A stretch of DNA of 64,000 bases from assembly GCF_964204865.1 (NCBI RefSeq), contig NC_135252.1, positions 13,351,383 through 13,415,382 of the forward strand. The letters run 5' to 3'. Numbering within the stretch: the first letter of the stretch is position 1; each line of letters starts with the position of its first letter. Shown here in pieces: positions 36,763 through 51,700 of this stretch. The DNA comes from Styela clava (lineage: Eukaryota; Chordata; Ascidiacea; Stolidobranchia; Styelidae). The translations under genes and the position numbers were made by a program. Below the pieces are notes generated by a model. The model saw only the letters and a program-made list of their open reading frames with translations, had not been told where the DNA came from and searched no databases.

Positions 36763-39700
36763 ATGAGTCGACAAGATTCAAATCCAGGTGTGAATAGTAA
36801 TGTCAACAACAATGTGATTGAAAAATCACTGAAACCCAACGTTCCATCGAAGCCACATCATTTACAGCCAGGGACCAAAGCATCTTTATCAAAGGATAAT
36901 ATTACTCCGAAAGGATGGAGCCGCCAAACAAATTTTACCTTTGATGCAAAAAATGTTGAAACAGCCGATAAATCTATTACTCAGCCTGAGTCAATGTTCT
37001 CACCGAAATGGAGGCCGGTTCCAAGAGTTTCGAAAAAACAAAACAAGAGAGAGGATATAAAAACTAAGGATTACAATGCAAATCAGGAATTAAGTTCACC
37101 AACCACTGGACACAAAAGTTTATCGAGACCACATTCTAAATCTCCATTGTAAGTTACTTTTGTTATTATAATATCTATAGTTTTCTATGATATTGAAATT
37201 TTTTATATGTATTAAAGTCAATGCCACCTCAATTTAATATAAGGTATATAAAAACATTTTCCAACCACTTTATGTCAATACAAGTTATTTCGTTGCATGA
37301 TTTGATTTCCAGTAGGTATATTAATTCTCATTTGCATTCGAAGTCAATTCAAGGTATTGAAATTTGAACATGGGTGCATGCATACAACCAAAATAGGCAT
37401 TATGTAGGATGTTGCTTCACACAACAGTCGAATAGTCGTTGTCCATATAAAATTGGTAACTACACTTTGTTATAAAGCTACAAGACACAAGCTGCAAATG
37501 TTGTTTTCCACTGATTGTTTTGGTTCATATGTTTTATGATTAGCATTACTGTTAACTGATAGCAATCTCAACAAAAGTAGTTTCTAACATCAACTTTGTT
37601 TGAAAAAATGTTATTTCAGATCAAATATATATCATAAACTCATATCCTGTTAAAAAATTGACTGAATATATAGGCAGTTCCCCTTTTTATTTGGGTTGAC
37701 TTACAATTTTTGCTTTTCCCATGTGTGAACATGAAAATATAGATGATCTATGTCAGGGTGGTCCAAAGTGGTCGGCCTTGCGGGCCACACTATAATTTTT
37801 GTATTGTTCACGGGCCACAATAATGCTAAGAATAGGTAAACAGTGCAATACAAAACAAACACTTTTATTGTCCAAACACATTGTCATTATTTGTGATTTA
37901 TCAAGCTAAAACATGCAAAAAACGCCAAAAAACTCATTTATACGTGCAAAAGTTTTACTATATCTACATTCAGTGTAAGACTTCAAAATCTTCACAACGG
38001 AGGAAGTGCCATACGAAGAAAATGTCGTTTTTGTTATCATATTAATAAGCAAGCATTGTGATATTTTTCCTCCCGTATCTAGTCAAAAATCTGTTTGAAT
38101 TGTCAGCTTTTATTTCAAACTCATGTTTGCAAAATAACTTACAAATAACTGCAGATTGATTGATTACTGATTTTTACCAAATTTGAGATACAGGAGGGTA
38201 ATTACTATATTTTCTGACATACAGGCAGCATTTTTTGTAATACTGTTTAGGCTGGTTGCAAAAAAAAACACCCGGCAGGAATTAGATTGGTCGGCCATTA
38301 CATTAATATTTAGTTATCAGGCATAGTCAACCTAGGCTATTAGATTCTTCATTAGATTTTTGGTTTTCTATAAAGCCGATTTTGTTAGCATATATTCCCG
38401 ACCGAAAATATAGAAACCACCTAATAATTTAGACTAGCCAACCACTTTATTCAATTTCGCTAGTTGCCTCAGCTAGCCATAACACCAGTCAATTCAATGA
38501 CATTAGTAATGTAACAATATGTCATAGAATTTTTCTGGTTATTTTCATGACGAAACAACACCAAATGCAATTTTTTGTTTACCCTTGCGCAAATGTGACG
38601 CGGGCCACAAAAAAGGAAGCGGCGGGACACGTGGCCCACGGGCCTGGGTTTGGACCACCCTGATCTATGTATTATAGTGTTTGAATAATATTTTTCTTTT
38701 CAAGAAATTTTTATTCTCTGTGTATTTGTTGGCAGACTTTTATAATAACCATGTTTTAAACATTAAATATAACATTACTTGTTTTAAAACATCATTCTTA
38801 TATTCAGGTTAGAAGAGGAACAACAGCCTGGCTTTGGTTCATTAAAGCGTATGTGGAGTCAAAAAACGAAAGATGGTGATAAGTTACCAGGATTGTCTTC
38901 ACCTCCTACATTACGTACTCAAGCAAAGGAAAGAGAACACAGTCCATTATCAAAAAATAATTCAGTTGATAAATCAACATCATCCGATAAAACTGATTCT
39001 CCGCAGTCACTCAGCAGATCTGAATCTTCATCTTCTAATGGATCGGTTCGCACCGCAAGTTTCAAAGACAGAGCGCACGGTTCGTGGCATTGCGTTATAT
39101 CACATTCACCTACGAATACCGGGAGTGGATTTCTTTCGGAGGCGTTTCCTTCTCAAATCCCACCAAATGAACCTGCAGTAACAGAAAGCAGTAGGAACAA
39201 AAAATTTGACCACTCTATTTTAATGCCACGTCCGTTTCGCACATCCGCTATTGATGAAGAAAGTACTTTCACTTCTGTTCGTGCCGTGAAGTCGCAATCA
39301 AGTAATCATCATACACCTTCCAAACAAATCAGTCCCATAACAGAAAGAAAAGAAGTCAGAAGACCGAGTTCAAGTTTGTCGGATGATTCTAATACTAGTC
39401 CAGGTGAGGTGGAGTGTTCGCTTTTAGAAGTTCTCAGACAACAATAATGAAATACAAGTTTAAATTAAGTTGCATTTCAACTTATTAAAAACTCAAATAA
39501 ATCAGTAGTAATCAAATAAAAATTCATTCGTGGCCTTAATTTGGAAAATTGAAACTGAACAAAATAAAAATGTGGGAGTTAATTGTTTGCTCTAAGAGCC
39601 TTTAATATTGATTAACTGTTATTCATATCAATATCCAGGGATGGGGACCGGTTTGAAATCAAAATCGCACTTAGGCTTTATTTTTTCTTGGAACTGGTCT

Positions 39701-42700
39701 TCCTGCTCTGGGATTCAAAACCATTTTGTAAAGCTATTATAAACTTAATTTTACAAATTTAATAACTTGAAACTTTCTAATTGCATTATAAATTAAATAT
39801 TGAAGAGAAAAGTCCACAAAAGTTGTTTTATGTATTGTATGCAGTAATACTGGATTATAAGTTTTAAAAAATAATTAGTTGGTTGAGTGCTGGAACCAAT
39901 AAAATTTTCTGGCTCCAGCTCTAAGAAACTTTACAGCTACTGGCTTTGGCTCCCCAGCCACGCCCATAGCCACATGCAATCATTCTAATTTATTTTAACT
40001 ATTATTTATGGAAAAACAGTCTTGTTTAAAATATCATTCTATTTACATATTCACATTGTGATCTGTTTTATATACAGCTGAAGAACTAGATAGTGACGAA
40101 CGAGAAATGAGGCAAGCTAGGAAGTTAGGAACACGTGTTACTCGATTTGACGGCGATGGCAATATGTATTCCGTTGATCCACGCACTGGGAAAGTGGAAT
40201 ATGTTGATAAAAATATTACTAATGAACGCATACCTGAAGCAATATACAGTGACTCTCCATTTGTGGATAGCAGTAAAACAAATATTTTACATAGAGGAAA
40301 AATAACCCTTGAAAATGCTGGAAAACGCAATGGGTCAGACAGAAATTCTCATCGAAGTTTACATTCTAATCAAAGATCACATGAGTCAAGTAGTGATGAA
40401 GCTCCACCTCCTCTTTTGCCAAGAGAGAGAGGATCTCGCCATGCAAGGTCAAGGGCACCATTGGTATCATCTCTGAGTGGAGGAAGACAAAGCAGTTTAA
40501 CTTCATACTCGATGTATCCACCAAAAAATCGTGGTTCTCGCTATGCAACATCAACGAGAACTGATTATGGAGGTATAAGTCCAGACTCAGCTGTTCCGCC
40601 CCCAATTATGCCACGAGGTGAACAAATGCCTGCCATTTCACAGGATTATACACCAATGTCAGCGTCTGGTTCTGATAATCCATTTCCTGGCTTGAGAACT
40701 AGAACAAGTACATCAAGTTTAAACTCGTTCTTAGACCAAGCAGGCCCAGCATATGAGCCGATGGATGCTTCAGGATCATATGAACCAATGGAACCTAAAG
40801 ATGAGGTGTTTTATATTTTTATATCAGTTCATAAAATCCTTTACTTCAGATGTTGTTTACCTGATATCTTACCTATTTTATAATTTTATTCAAATTTTGC
40901 ATTCGTTTATCATACTTGGGATTGTCCAATAATGTTGTGATATATCACTGAATCATACTTGATTGCAATTGATTCTATAAAATTTTTCGAGTGGGCACAT
41001 ATAAATTTATATTTATTTGCATTATGGCCCAAAACAAATATTGTGCATACAATTTTCTTATCAATCGTCATATTTTAGGATGAAATGTTCTGTTACTCAG
41101 CTGCTGTTGACCCTGCCAAACCAAGATTATCTCTCCGAGAATATCATGAAATCGATCCAGATCCTGATGGTATGTTATCACGAAATGCTGGACATTTACT
41201 CTATTTTCTACTTAGATACAAGCCTTAAATTGTTACTACTGGTATTTGGTTAAAATGGAAACTGAAAATGTAGAATAAGACTGAGTAACACACTACTACA
41301 CTAGTAAGAAAAACCAACACCTGTAACAATTATGATTTTATAATCGAAATACTTTTTCAATGACCTTTTTATATATGGTATTGGTTATGCAGTTTTTCTT
41401 TGATATATTTATTTGTGTCACGCAGTAAGAGAATTGGGTATTCTGAATATCATAATCTTAGCAACCCAGTTCTGCTTACTAACAGGAGTTATTTGAAATA
41501 CTAGACAATTTTGAATACATTCTAAAAATATATTTTCGAATCTGGAATTTTGAATACGTTCTGAAATCCCCCACATACCGATAATTTTATTCACTCTTCT
41601 GAAATCGAGGGACATGGGAGTTAATCTTATTTTTTAACTTCATTTACCCATTTTTGTAAAATAATATATATTTCAATAGAATAATTCCTATTATGAATTT
41701 CTATGCCAATAGTGTGATATCTTATGACATTTGGATCGGTCGTATTGATATAAACTGCTTTTGATTAAGTCTAGTCAATCTGTATTTACCAACGCTCAAT
41801 TCTACACTATAATGATTTACAGTCTCAGTAGTTTCTGGCACTTTAGTGGTCCCCGTAACTTAACTCAGAGATTAATCTCCTATACTTCTGAGTGAGTGCA
41901 TGTGACCTTGCTGTGAGCAAGAGCACTTATAAAATATATGCTTAAAATGAAAATACCCACAGAGCAATGCTTAATAATATTTTTAATGTAAACCTCTCTG
42001 GAATATTGTATTTTTTGTATAATTTATTCAATAATTACGTAATTTTTAGTTCCTGTCGGCCAGCTTACAACAACTGTTGTTTATGATCCTGGTCTAGTTC
42101 CTCCTCCACCGGATTGTGATCCTCCTACATTACCAGAAGGAGTTACGAGAACACACTCAAGGTCGAAATCTCATCCTAATCCACCAGGGTCCCCACCTCC
42201 ACTACCCCCTTTAAACCCAAACACAGGTATTTTCTAAAGTCTTTTTCAACTTTCAACTAGGGTGCTATTTTTTTTATTTTGAAACGCTGCGCTTGTTTTT
42301 ATCAGAAATTTGAGACTTTTTTTGCCTTATGACTGCAATTTATGAGTATACTGTTTAGATATTATGTAAATAATTGGATGTTATTCATGATAATTATTTA
42401 TGCACAATTATTTTGATTTTAAATTGATATATCATAGTCTCTAATTATGAATAAGACCTGAGGCATATTATCGAATTTTGATTTGACCGTCTTCACACAC
42501 TATAAAATAAATAAAATTCAGTAATCAGTAAAATTCAGTAGCATTCATATGCAAAGGATTTGTATTTGAGATTTTAACTACATCATGCCTGGTTTCAATC
42601 ATTCTCATTATTTATGATGGTATAATACAAAAAATTGCCATAATGAATAATTTTATTGTTCAGACATACCCATGTATGCATTAAATATGCATTAAAGTTT

Positions 42701-45700
42701 TCTTGCTTTAAAAGCAAGGCTTCTGAGTTGTTGAAACCACCAAGCAATTTAAAACAAAACTTTTGATTTCGACAAAATTTCAAGTCAGACTCTCAACCAC
42801 GGAAAATACGCCTCGGCTTTGACCACAGCATCAATAAAAAAATGCCAAATTCGGATTTCTCAGCCCTTTGAATGAGAGGGTTTCATATAATTATTATAAA
42901 AAGTTATATTTTTTATATAGGGGAATTGTAATTTCTATGTTAATATTCTTCTTACACATTCATTTTCAGGAGCCCAAAAGAAATTGAATTATATTGAAGT
43001 TGAAATCGGAACAGCAATGTCGAGTAGGGATGTTGAGGCAAAAAGGAAATCACAAAAAACTAATTATACTGAAGTCATCATTGGAGGAGGGCCAGTTGTT
43101 AGCGGAAAAGATGATGGGTAAGTCATATTTAAATTTATCTGAATTTTGCTATTGCACAACTGGGTATAAATTATATGGAACGCCGCACATTATACTGGTT
43201 GTATAAATACATATCGAATTGCTACCTTTTTTTTACGCTGACGAAACAGAATACATCTGCTTGCAGTAGGTTTGATCTTTGATTGGTATCACTAGATTTG
43301 TTTATTTTTTATAGTATTTGGTTTAGCTCTATATTGGGATATATCACAGATCTGTTGAATCTTGAATACCATTTGTTTCTGAGAATTGTTTGTTCAAAAG
43401 TATGAATGCAAATGTGTATTGTAGTTTTTCTGTGCTGTCATTACTGTATATATTTTAATTGCAGTGATGGGAAAAAGGGGAAATCTGTCAAAGGAAAGTT
43501 AATGTCCATGTTCTCATCTAAACACCATGATGGATATCTAAGTGAAGGGGATGTAATATCACACAAGGTAATGAACAATATCATATTTTATTTTTGGTGT
43601 TCATACTTTCATGTAACCTTTTTAGTAGCTTATCATTATTTCAGTGGTAGATAGTGAACCCTCCCAATGTGTAATCCATTTTATATCATTTTTTGCTGGT
43701 GGATGCAAATTTTTATTAGGCATCGATAATGTAATACTAGACATATATGTACAAGAGGAATTCAAGAGTCTTTTAAAATATGACCTACTGGAAAAAAAAT
43801 ATAATAATAACATATAATCCTGTTTAGTTTAATCGTTTCAGAAATATTTGTATTCATGTATGCTGTGATGCTTTTCAATCACCCACTAAATTTTAATTTA
43901 TTATTAAGTTTTGTAGACTGGCGGTTCGAATTATTATAAAAATCAAACAAATGATTGGTATCAAGGGCATTAAAAACAAATAGTTTTTTCAAAAAAGACT
44001 CATTAATTTAAAACGTTACTAATACAATAGGGAATAAGATCATTTTTTATTTTGGTTCATTATTTCAATTTGTCAAAAAAAAGATTGAAATTATTTTATA
44101 TAAAAATATTTGGATTTTTTATATTGTATTTTTTATGTTGGCCATCTTTGCTGATAACATTGTAATGTAAACATTTATTGTGACTGCGCCAATGAAATTT
44201 CAAATAGCTTCAAAACCATAGATATGATAGGAATGCTACTTCAATAATTGATTACTTACAACTTTAAATTCAATGAAGCAGTTCAATATAGTCTTCAATG
44301 TCTGGAAGTATAATTAAATATAATAAGATATTATGCTTAGTCTATTATTAACAAAATGTCTAGCCTATGAGAGTTAATGATTGATTGGGAAGTTTTGATC
44401 CGAAAGTAAAGCTCATTGTGATATCATAATTTTATTAGTGTAGCTTTCTATTCTTGTTTACTGACACTTTCATATCTCTGTCCATGTAATATATGTTATC
44501 GAAACCACCTGTAGACAAGGAGAAATCACAGTTCTCAACACCTTGCCTATTCTTTCGCTTGCAAAGTTTGTGTGTGGTAGTTGGACATTGGGGCCTGAAA
44601 TTCTATATTTCAAATCACTGTTAAGCAAGACACTAAATTATATAACTTAGCGTAGCTGATCAGTAAATAATTTTTATTAAAGGGGTTTCATTAAAGAAGG
44701 TTGTATCTAAGACTGAATTAAATCTGAGGGCCTCTAATTCGAGCTCAAACTTTGAAAGTAGTAGAAATGGATATATTGTTTTAATCACTATTAGGTTTGT
44801 CTTCTCCATATATGACTATTAATTAAGCTGCCATTTTTGGATTTGTATCGCCACTCAGGTGCTTGAGTATGTGTAAGACCTCTTCTTATTTATGCTATTT
44901 GAGCATCTATAGCCCGAAAATGATGCAAACATGTTATCAGCTGATTGAAATTTGTTTTAAAAATTGTGCAAAATATAAATACAGACACAAATGTAAAAAA
45001 GGCCATTCCCAAGCAAACTTCACAAACTACTGATGACAAATATGCCAAAGATTACAGTTGGCACAGATTTCCACTAGGCAATTCAAAGTAGATATATGCT
45101 TATAATATGGAAATGGAAATTTGATCACTTAATACACCTACAGATGAAAGCAATTCAATTGTGATTGGTTTGATGGTAAGGTGTATGTATGCTTGATAAC
45201 AGTAGTTATGTATACAACTCAAGGCAAGTTGTCTAACAGAATAACCACAACAGTATTGGAATGATTCATAACTATAGCTAGTGTGTCATTTTGATAACAG
45301 ATACCCCCTAAGATATATTTAGTGTTGAGCCATTACATACTAGAATTAGGTGGATTCAAAGAAGTGTACATTTTGGGCAATTGGTCCAAACTGAGAAGAC
45401 CACAATTATTTTTCATGGCTGCAACATGATAAATACATTTTGGTGTGATATTTATAAGTTCTACTAATTTTGCATTTTAAGTTTTAAAATAAAGATGCGA
45501 TTGGATGAGAAACTTATGTATATATGCTAGATTCCAAGTTTTATGGACATCATACTGTCATTAGCACACATGTGTTATGTATTCTGTTATTTTTGTTGTT
45601 CATACCTGGAGTGTCATCTGATCTTTTTTACTTGAAAGTATTGGAGACACTAGGTTCAAATTCCAGTATACACCATCTTGTCATATGCAATGGGGTCTTC

Positions 45701-48700
45701 AGCCCTAATTTATCATCCGGAACCTTGTCTCGCTTGGTTAGTAAACAAAACTATTTCAGTGTCAAGTTCTCAAATTCCCTAGCTAAAATTGTGTTACTTT
45801 TGATGGTGTTTTGACTCTATATGGTGAATAAAAAAAATAATAAACACAAATTATTCCAGCTCATTCAACCTCGCTTATTTTTTATTGCTGTAATAAGTGC
45901 ATATTAATTTTATATAAGTGGTCCGATCGCATTGAAGAAAAGTCCGAAGTTTTCTTACCAAACTAAAATAGGCAAATAATGAAATGGATAGATCTTGATG
46001 TAAAGTATGCGAACAAAATTAGCTACCTCCATATTGGTACCCACACTTCTGGAGCGCTGTGAAATTAGTGTTATTTTGGTCTAAAATGCAATATTGATAA
46101 AATACAAGGTATAGAAATAGACATTTTAAAACACCTACTGAATTTCTGATGAATTTATTAAATAATTAATGCTTTTGATCTCCTCATCGTAATGGATAAC
46201 AACTTCACGTTATGAAAAACTATTATACTGGTATCCTTATATATCAGCCATGAAATTACCATAGTTGGTGCATTATATTTTGATATACAACTAATCAATG
46301 AGTGGTACAATATCATTCTGGTGATATCATTCAACTTTTTAGTATGGTCATTTTTTTATAAAAACACTTTATTGTATGCAACAATGTACTGGCAATTTAT
46401 GTTTCACAGGCACCTCTGTAGGGAATCATTTCTTCATTATTATCATTTCAATCTCCTATACCGCACTCAGTATTTGACTCATGAGTGGTTGGCCAAACTG
46501 AAATGAATTTTCTCACTGATTCGAAATCAGTGTTATGCACTTACTGTATTTAATATTATAAATTCTTGATTAAAAAAAAATATTTTTTCAAAATTTGTCT
46601 TTTTGTGCATTTTACCTTTTGTGGCCAAACAATAAAAAAATATACTTCATTTGACTCTTTGATAGATGCAGTTACCAACTTTTTTTTGTATGGATGTTCA
46701 ATAATTTTTCAAATTTCTGTTTTAATAAATAAATACGCCTCATTTTGAAAATATTATTCAAGAATGTATTTGCAATAGTATTTCTATCCCTAGTTGTATA
46801 TTCATAGCAGAACTTATATTACAATATATTCATTAATGACTCCTTTGGCAAAGGCAACAAAATAGTGCCAATGAGCCATGTTTTTGTCATTATCACTTTA
46901 TCACCAGAGCCGTGTCAAGTTGCAGCAATTGAAGTTATAGTTGTTTATGATCACTTCAGATTACAGCCCCATCTTGACATGAAAATAGAAGGTCTATGCT
47001 TTATAATACTTAAACATGATATATATATTTATGTGGCTAGCTTGAGGGCATGTTTAAATGAGATTGCATTCAAAAATATGCTATTGTGATGCAGGCATTT
47101 ATTTATTGAGCCAGATTATAATAGCGGAGGCGTAATAAATGCAGTAATATGGTTAGATGAGTTGATGTGGTTATTTAGGCTTTTTCTCAGATTTTTTGCT
47201 GGGATCTTGTATATTGTGCAAAGATGGGTTATAATAAGGTATACAAATTATATACATATCCGAAACAAATGAAATGTGGGAATCTATATGTAAATCATTA
47301 TATTGTTGTTTGAAATATTTTATTCATAGGATAGTTTTGTTTGTAGAATTATCATTTTGAGCATATGAAGCTTATTAATTAATGCATACACAACGATTCC
47401 ATTTCATGTTTGAAAGCTCTTCAAAAAGGTATTTCACATTTCTTTGATTGGGGTAAAGAGTTTTGCATAAAATTGCTCATTATTATAAACTCAATTAGTT
47501 AATATAAGGGTCTTTGGAGTCTGGAAGCTTGCAAACGACAATCTATGCTTCGTAGTAGGTAGGGCCTATGAAATCTCCTGCGTGAGTAAATTTTCATGCT
47601 ATGTTACTTGGCGGATAGCTAGTCTTTCTAGCCTGGAAAAATATTATACAATCTGGAGATTTTTCTGAAATGAACGTCACTTGAATCAAATTATGTAATC
47701 TAGATTGGTGATATTTGACATACAGGTAGCTGAAATATAATTATGAGAGGAATAATTACCAAATATATATGATACTTCTGATACTGTGAAAAATAACAAA
47801 TTATTGAAATTAATTTTGATCTAAATCATTGTGCAATACGAAATTCTTTTTTCGATAATTTATACTGCTTTTGTCTGTTGCACATGACACAAAATTTGGC
47901 GCTTCAGAAGTATGTGTACAAATATCACAGTCTTACATCAAGTTGTCTAAAGGGACTGAAATCTATGGGCTGGGCTTCAAATGGCTAACACACACAGTCC
48001 CCGAATTTGTAAAAGAACTAAAATAAGGAAAATCGAAATAAAATTATGGCCTAACTCCAACTCACTCACTACGGGAGTAGGCTACTACCCTAAATTGAAT
48101 ATAAATTATGTATTTATTAATATTCATATTATGCTTTTACGATTAATTCGAGATAGTCAATTATTCAGTTTTGTCCATCTATGGTGTTACCTCTCTATTA
48201 GATAACCAAAGATTTACAAAATAGAGCTTTTAATTAAAGCCTATGATTACTGCTTAATAGTCTATCATTACAAGTATGGTTCAGCAATAACTCACACTCG
48301 ATCAATGGTGAGTATAGTTCACAGATAATTATAGGTTGCAGAAATAGATCACAGTAGGAGAAAAGGACTATTGACTTTTTTTTCATAGCAAAGTAAGAAT
48401 GAATATTTTGTCTGGACTCATAAAACCTTGACAATCTCAAGCCAACATATAATTTAAAAAACCACAATAATGAGCTGTGCGTGTGTGAAGCAGCTGAGAC
48501 GAGCAATTTCAATGTTTATTCGTAGGATTATTCTCGGACAACGGCCGCAGGTTAGATTGCTAATTCCAAATGCTATATATTTGTAAATTCATGAGTTTTT
48601 GACTTTTTATCTTAAAATATTAGTATTTCCTTGAATATATAATTTGGTGTTTATAGATTTTTTATTTCGATATAAAGATGATTTTATTGAAAATATGAGT

Positions 48701-51700
48701 GCATTTTTCGCGTTGCATATAATGTTGTTCAATCGGAAGTATTCTGGCATTTTTCAAAGTAGCGTTTCACATATCAATGGCTTCGTAGTTCGTACGCAGA
48801 ATCTTATTTAGAGCGAAAGGCATATAGGTAGGCTATGTTAGTGGCATCATCAGAGCTAAATCCCCAGATTTTAAAATAGGGTTTGAATTTCTGGTATTTT
48901 GCGAATATAAGACATAAAACAGTTTGTTTGTTTTGTTATCTAAATGCATTACCACCTAATGCACGAGTCTTGAGTCATACAAAATTTTCCCAATCTTTCA
49001 CATGTTTTGTAGCATGGTCAACTCCTCATGATTTTCGCGTATGTTGACTGGACACATTCCTATTCAATGAGGTTTTTATAGAATTCAAAACTTCTTTTAT
49101 GATAATATGTCTTGCATTTGATTTGTATTGAATATTTGGAGTTCATGTTGGTAATATTTGAAATTTTTGAAAAAAATAATAAGATACAAATTCGGTGATA
49201 TTTTTAACTGCTGAAAATTACTTGTGATAAATGTTTTACAGTTTCTGAATTATTGTTATTTGATATTGGAATATATATGTACGATACATTTCTAAATGAT
49301 TAAAGTGGCCCTAATGCAAATATAAAACCAAAAGACAAACAGTACTATCGAAACAACAACAACAATACAAACAAATAAGGTTCAAAAACAAACAAAGGAA
49401 ACTACACAAATAGACGAACCCCAACCCAACCACATCAGTTAGACTGGCTATTCTAAAATGATACGATAGCATCCATATCCAGTTATAGGAAACTCAAACT
49501 AAATTTATATGATCTTTTATATTTACAGTTATTTCTTGTATTGTTTGAAGAAGTTAGACCATGATCTAACGAAAGCTCACAAATATACCTACTATTTCGT
49601 TGAAAGAGATGTTATTTTTACTTATCGAATTATTTTTGCTAATAATTTACTTGTAAAATATATAAAATAATTGGTTTACTAAATTTTAATTATTTGTTGT
49701 GTTATTGAAGATGCTAATATTTATGATATAGCATTTATATTGTGCATTGATGCATATGATAAGCCTTATTATAGTTTCCATTTTATCTGCGACAAAACTG
49801 AAATTCCAGAAATTTTATTTTATTTTTTAATTTACTTTAGAAAATCTGTTATAGGTTAAATTTGATAAAATACAACAGTTCAAATACTTGCATTGGAGAG
49901 TTGAATCTTTATTTAGAGTAAACCATGTTGTTTTGTTTATTGCGATTAGTCAACGTCTAGTTGAGTGAGTTGAGAACCATTGAGTGACTTAGAGATATAT
50001 TCTTAAAATTACCCTATTGCGTCTCCAACATGAATGACAATGAATGTATTTTAATTAATCCTCAGTGATATAGAAATATTAAAGATAACGAGTTAAAAAA
50101 GCAAATTTGAAATTTTATTTGGAAATATTTTAATGGAGTAGGTGCCTCTAAGACATGATATCCCATCATATTTGAACTTGAAGCAATATTCACCGAAATA
50201 TTCCAATAAAAAAGTTTAACGAGTATAGGGAATAAAAAATAACAGTTTTCGTTATTTTCTCAAGACAGCTTTCTGAAGTTTTGCCATTATGGGTTACAAC
50301 CCTTGCCATGCTCTATTATTATAATGAAAAAGCGGAAATTGAATATCTCGTAATGACTTTTTATTTGAATTTGTTTAATTTTCAATTCTGTTTAAATTAT
50401 ATCCTTTAATTATATCTGTGTGTGGGTGGATTACATATCCACACAATATCTGTCCTACTGAGTAGGCCTATTATCCACCCACTGTAAATATTTATTTTTA
50501 TTTACAATCAAATCTGATCAAAATACAACTCTCTCGTTTCAGAACACGGATGATGAAAGAATGACAGATTTCACGAAAGAGCGAAATAAATTGAAAAGAC
50601 TAAGTGGAAGATTATTAAGAAAGAATAAAAGCAAGCATAAATCAAGAGATTATGTAGGTGTTGATATCGGTTTCTTCACTGAAATGATTTCAATTATGTG
50701 GAATTCACCACTTTATAGCTCATCTTTCTCATCGAATTTACTATTTACTTGTACTCCTTCAATTCTTGAGTCGAGCAGCACTTACTGTGGCCTGTAATAA
50801 CCCACCGTAAATCTGAATATCGTAGTTGCAATAGCTCTTAGTTTTTAGTAGTCACCTCACCTTACCTTACTCGCTCAAATATAAGTTCTTTCTAGTTCGG
50901 AATGAGTGTGTGTGACTTACTGACTTAGCTTTAAACAAATTCTCTTCGAAAAATAAGTCAGAACTTTTTTTAGTTTTGAGTGAGTGTGTGTGATCTTCCC
51001 TTCAGCCTATTCTCTTTGAAAAATAGGTCAGAGCTTCTTTTAGTTGTGAGTGAGTGTGCGTGATCTTGCTTTGAGCAAACTATGAAATATAAACAAGTTT
51101 TTTATGGACATATATTTTCTCTAACTATAAATATGTTTCTCAAATATCACTGACTTTATTATGCTTGGCTTTGATTTGATCAAATTAAAATCCAAACTTC
51201 TTTACGATCCTGATTATTTTCTTTCACTTAATTAAACATGATCTGTATATATCTAAATTGGATTATGGATTTAAATTTCCCAGTGAGATAATACCAATGA
51301 CTGTTCCATTCTCATTGAATGTGTACTAATGATCTTCTTGGATCATGAATCCCCATAACTAATTTGTTCTGGTAAGCTATAATCTGCACAGGTAATCCCT
51401 CTTTGAGTTAGTGCTGAGGTGATTTTTAAGGCCAAAACTGAACTGTAGAGGCACTGCATTACATTTAAATGTATACAGTTAATACATTGCAATAAACTTC
51501 AGTACATTTTCCATACAATTTTTGAGCTATGAAAAATGTACTGAATTTTCTGTGCAAATATATTGGAAATTTCACATTTGTGAAACTGTTGTTTATGCTA
51601 GTTCAAAGTAACAAACTTTATTTAACAATGTTTTAAGCACAATCTCTCTCACTCATATAGGCTGACATAATTATTGCATGAGACTTTATTATTAGTTTGT

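Larger units (their letters stand above)
43568..50542. other. 7-kb intron of the RhoGEF gene
   Basis: The largest intron of the gene. It holds one reverse-oriented copy of dispersed repeat R3 (about 45940-46080) and one forward copy (about 47880-48075); otherwise AT-rich non-coding DNA. Frames such as 45524-45814 and 46321-46506 have no support. An internal promoter feeding the downstream exons is possible but no signal identifies one. Confidence 0.6.

Noticed and set aside
45524..45814. Hydrophobic 96-residue frame in the large RhoGEF intron
   Set aside because: Low-complexity hydrophobic content from AT-rich DNA; no splice or start support.
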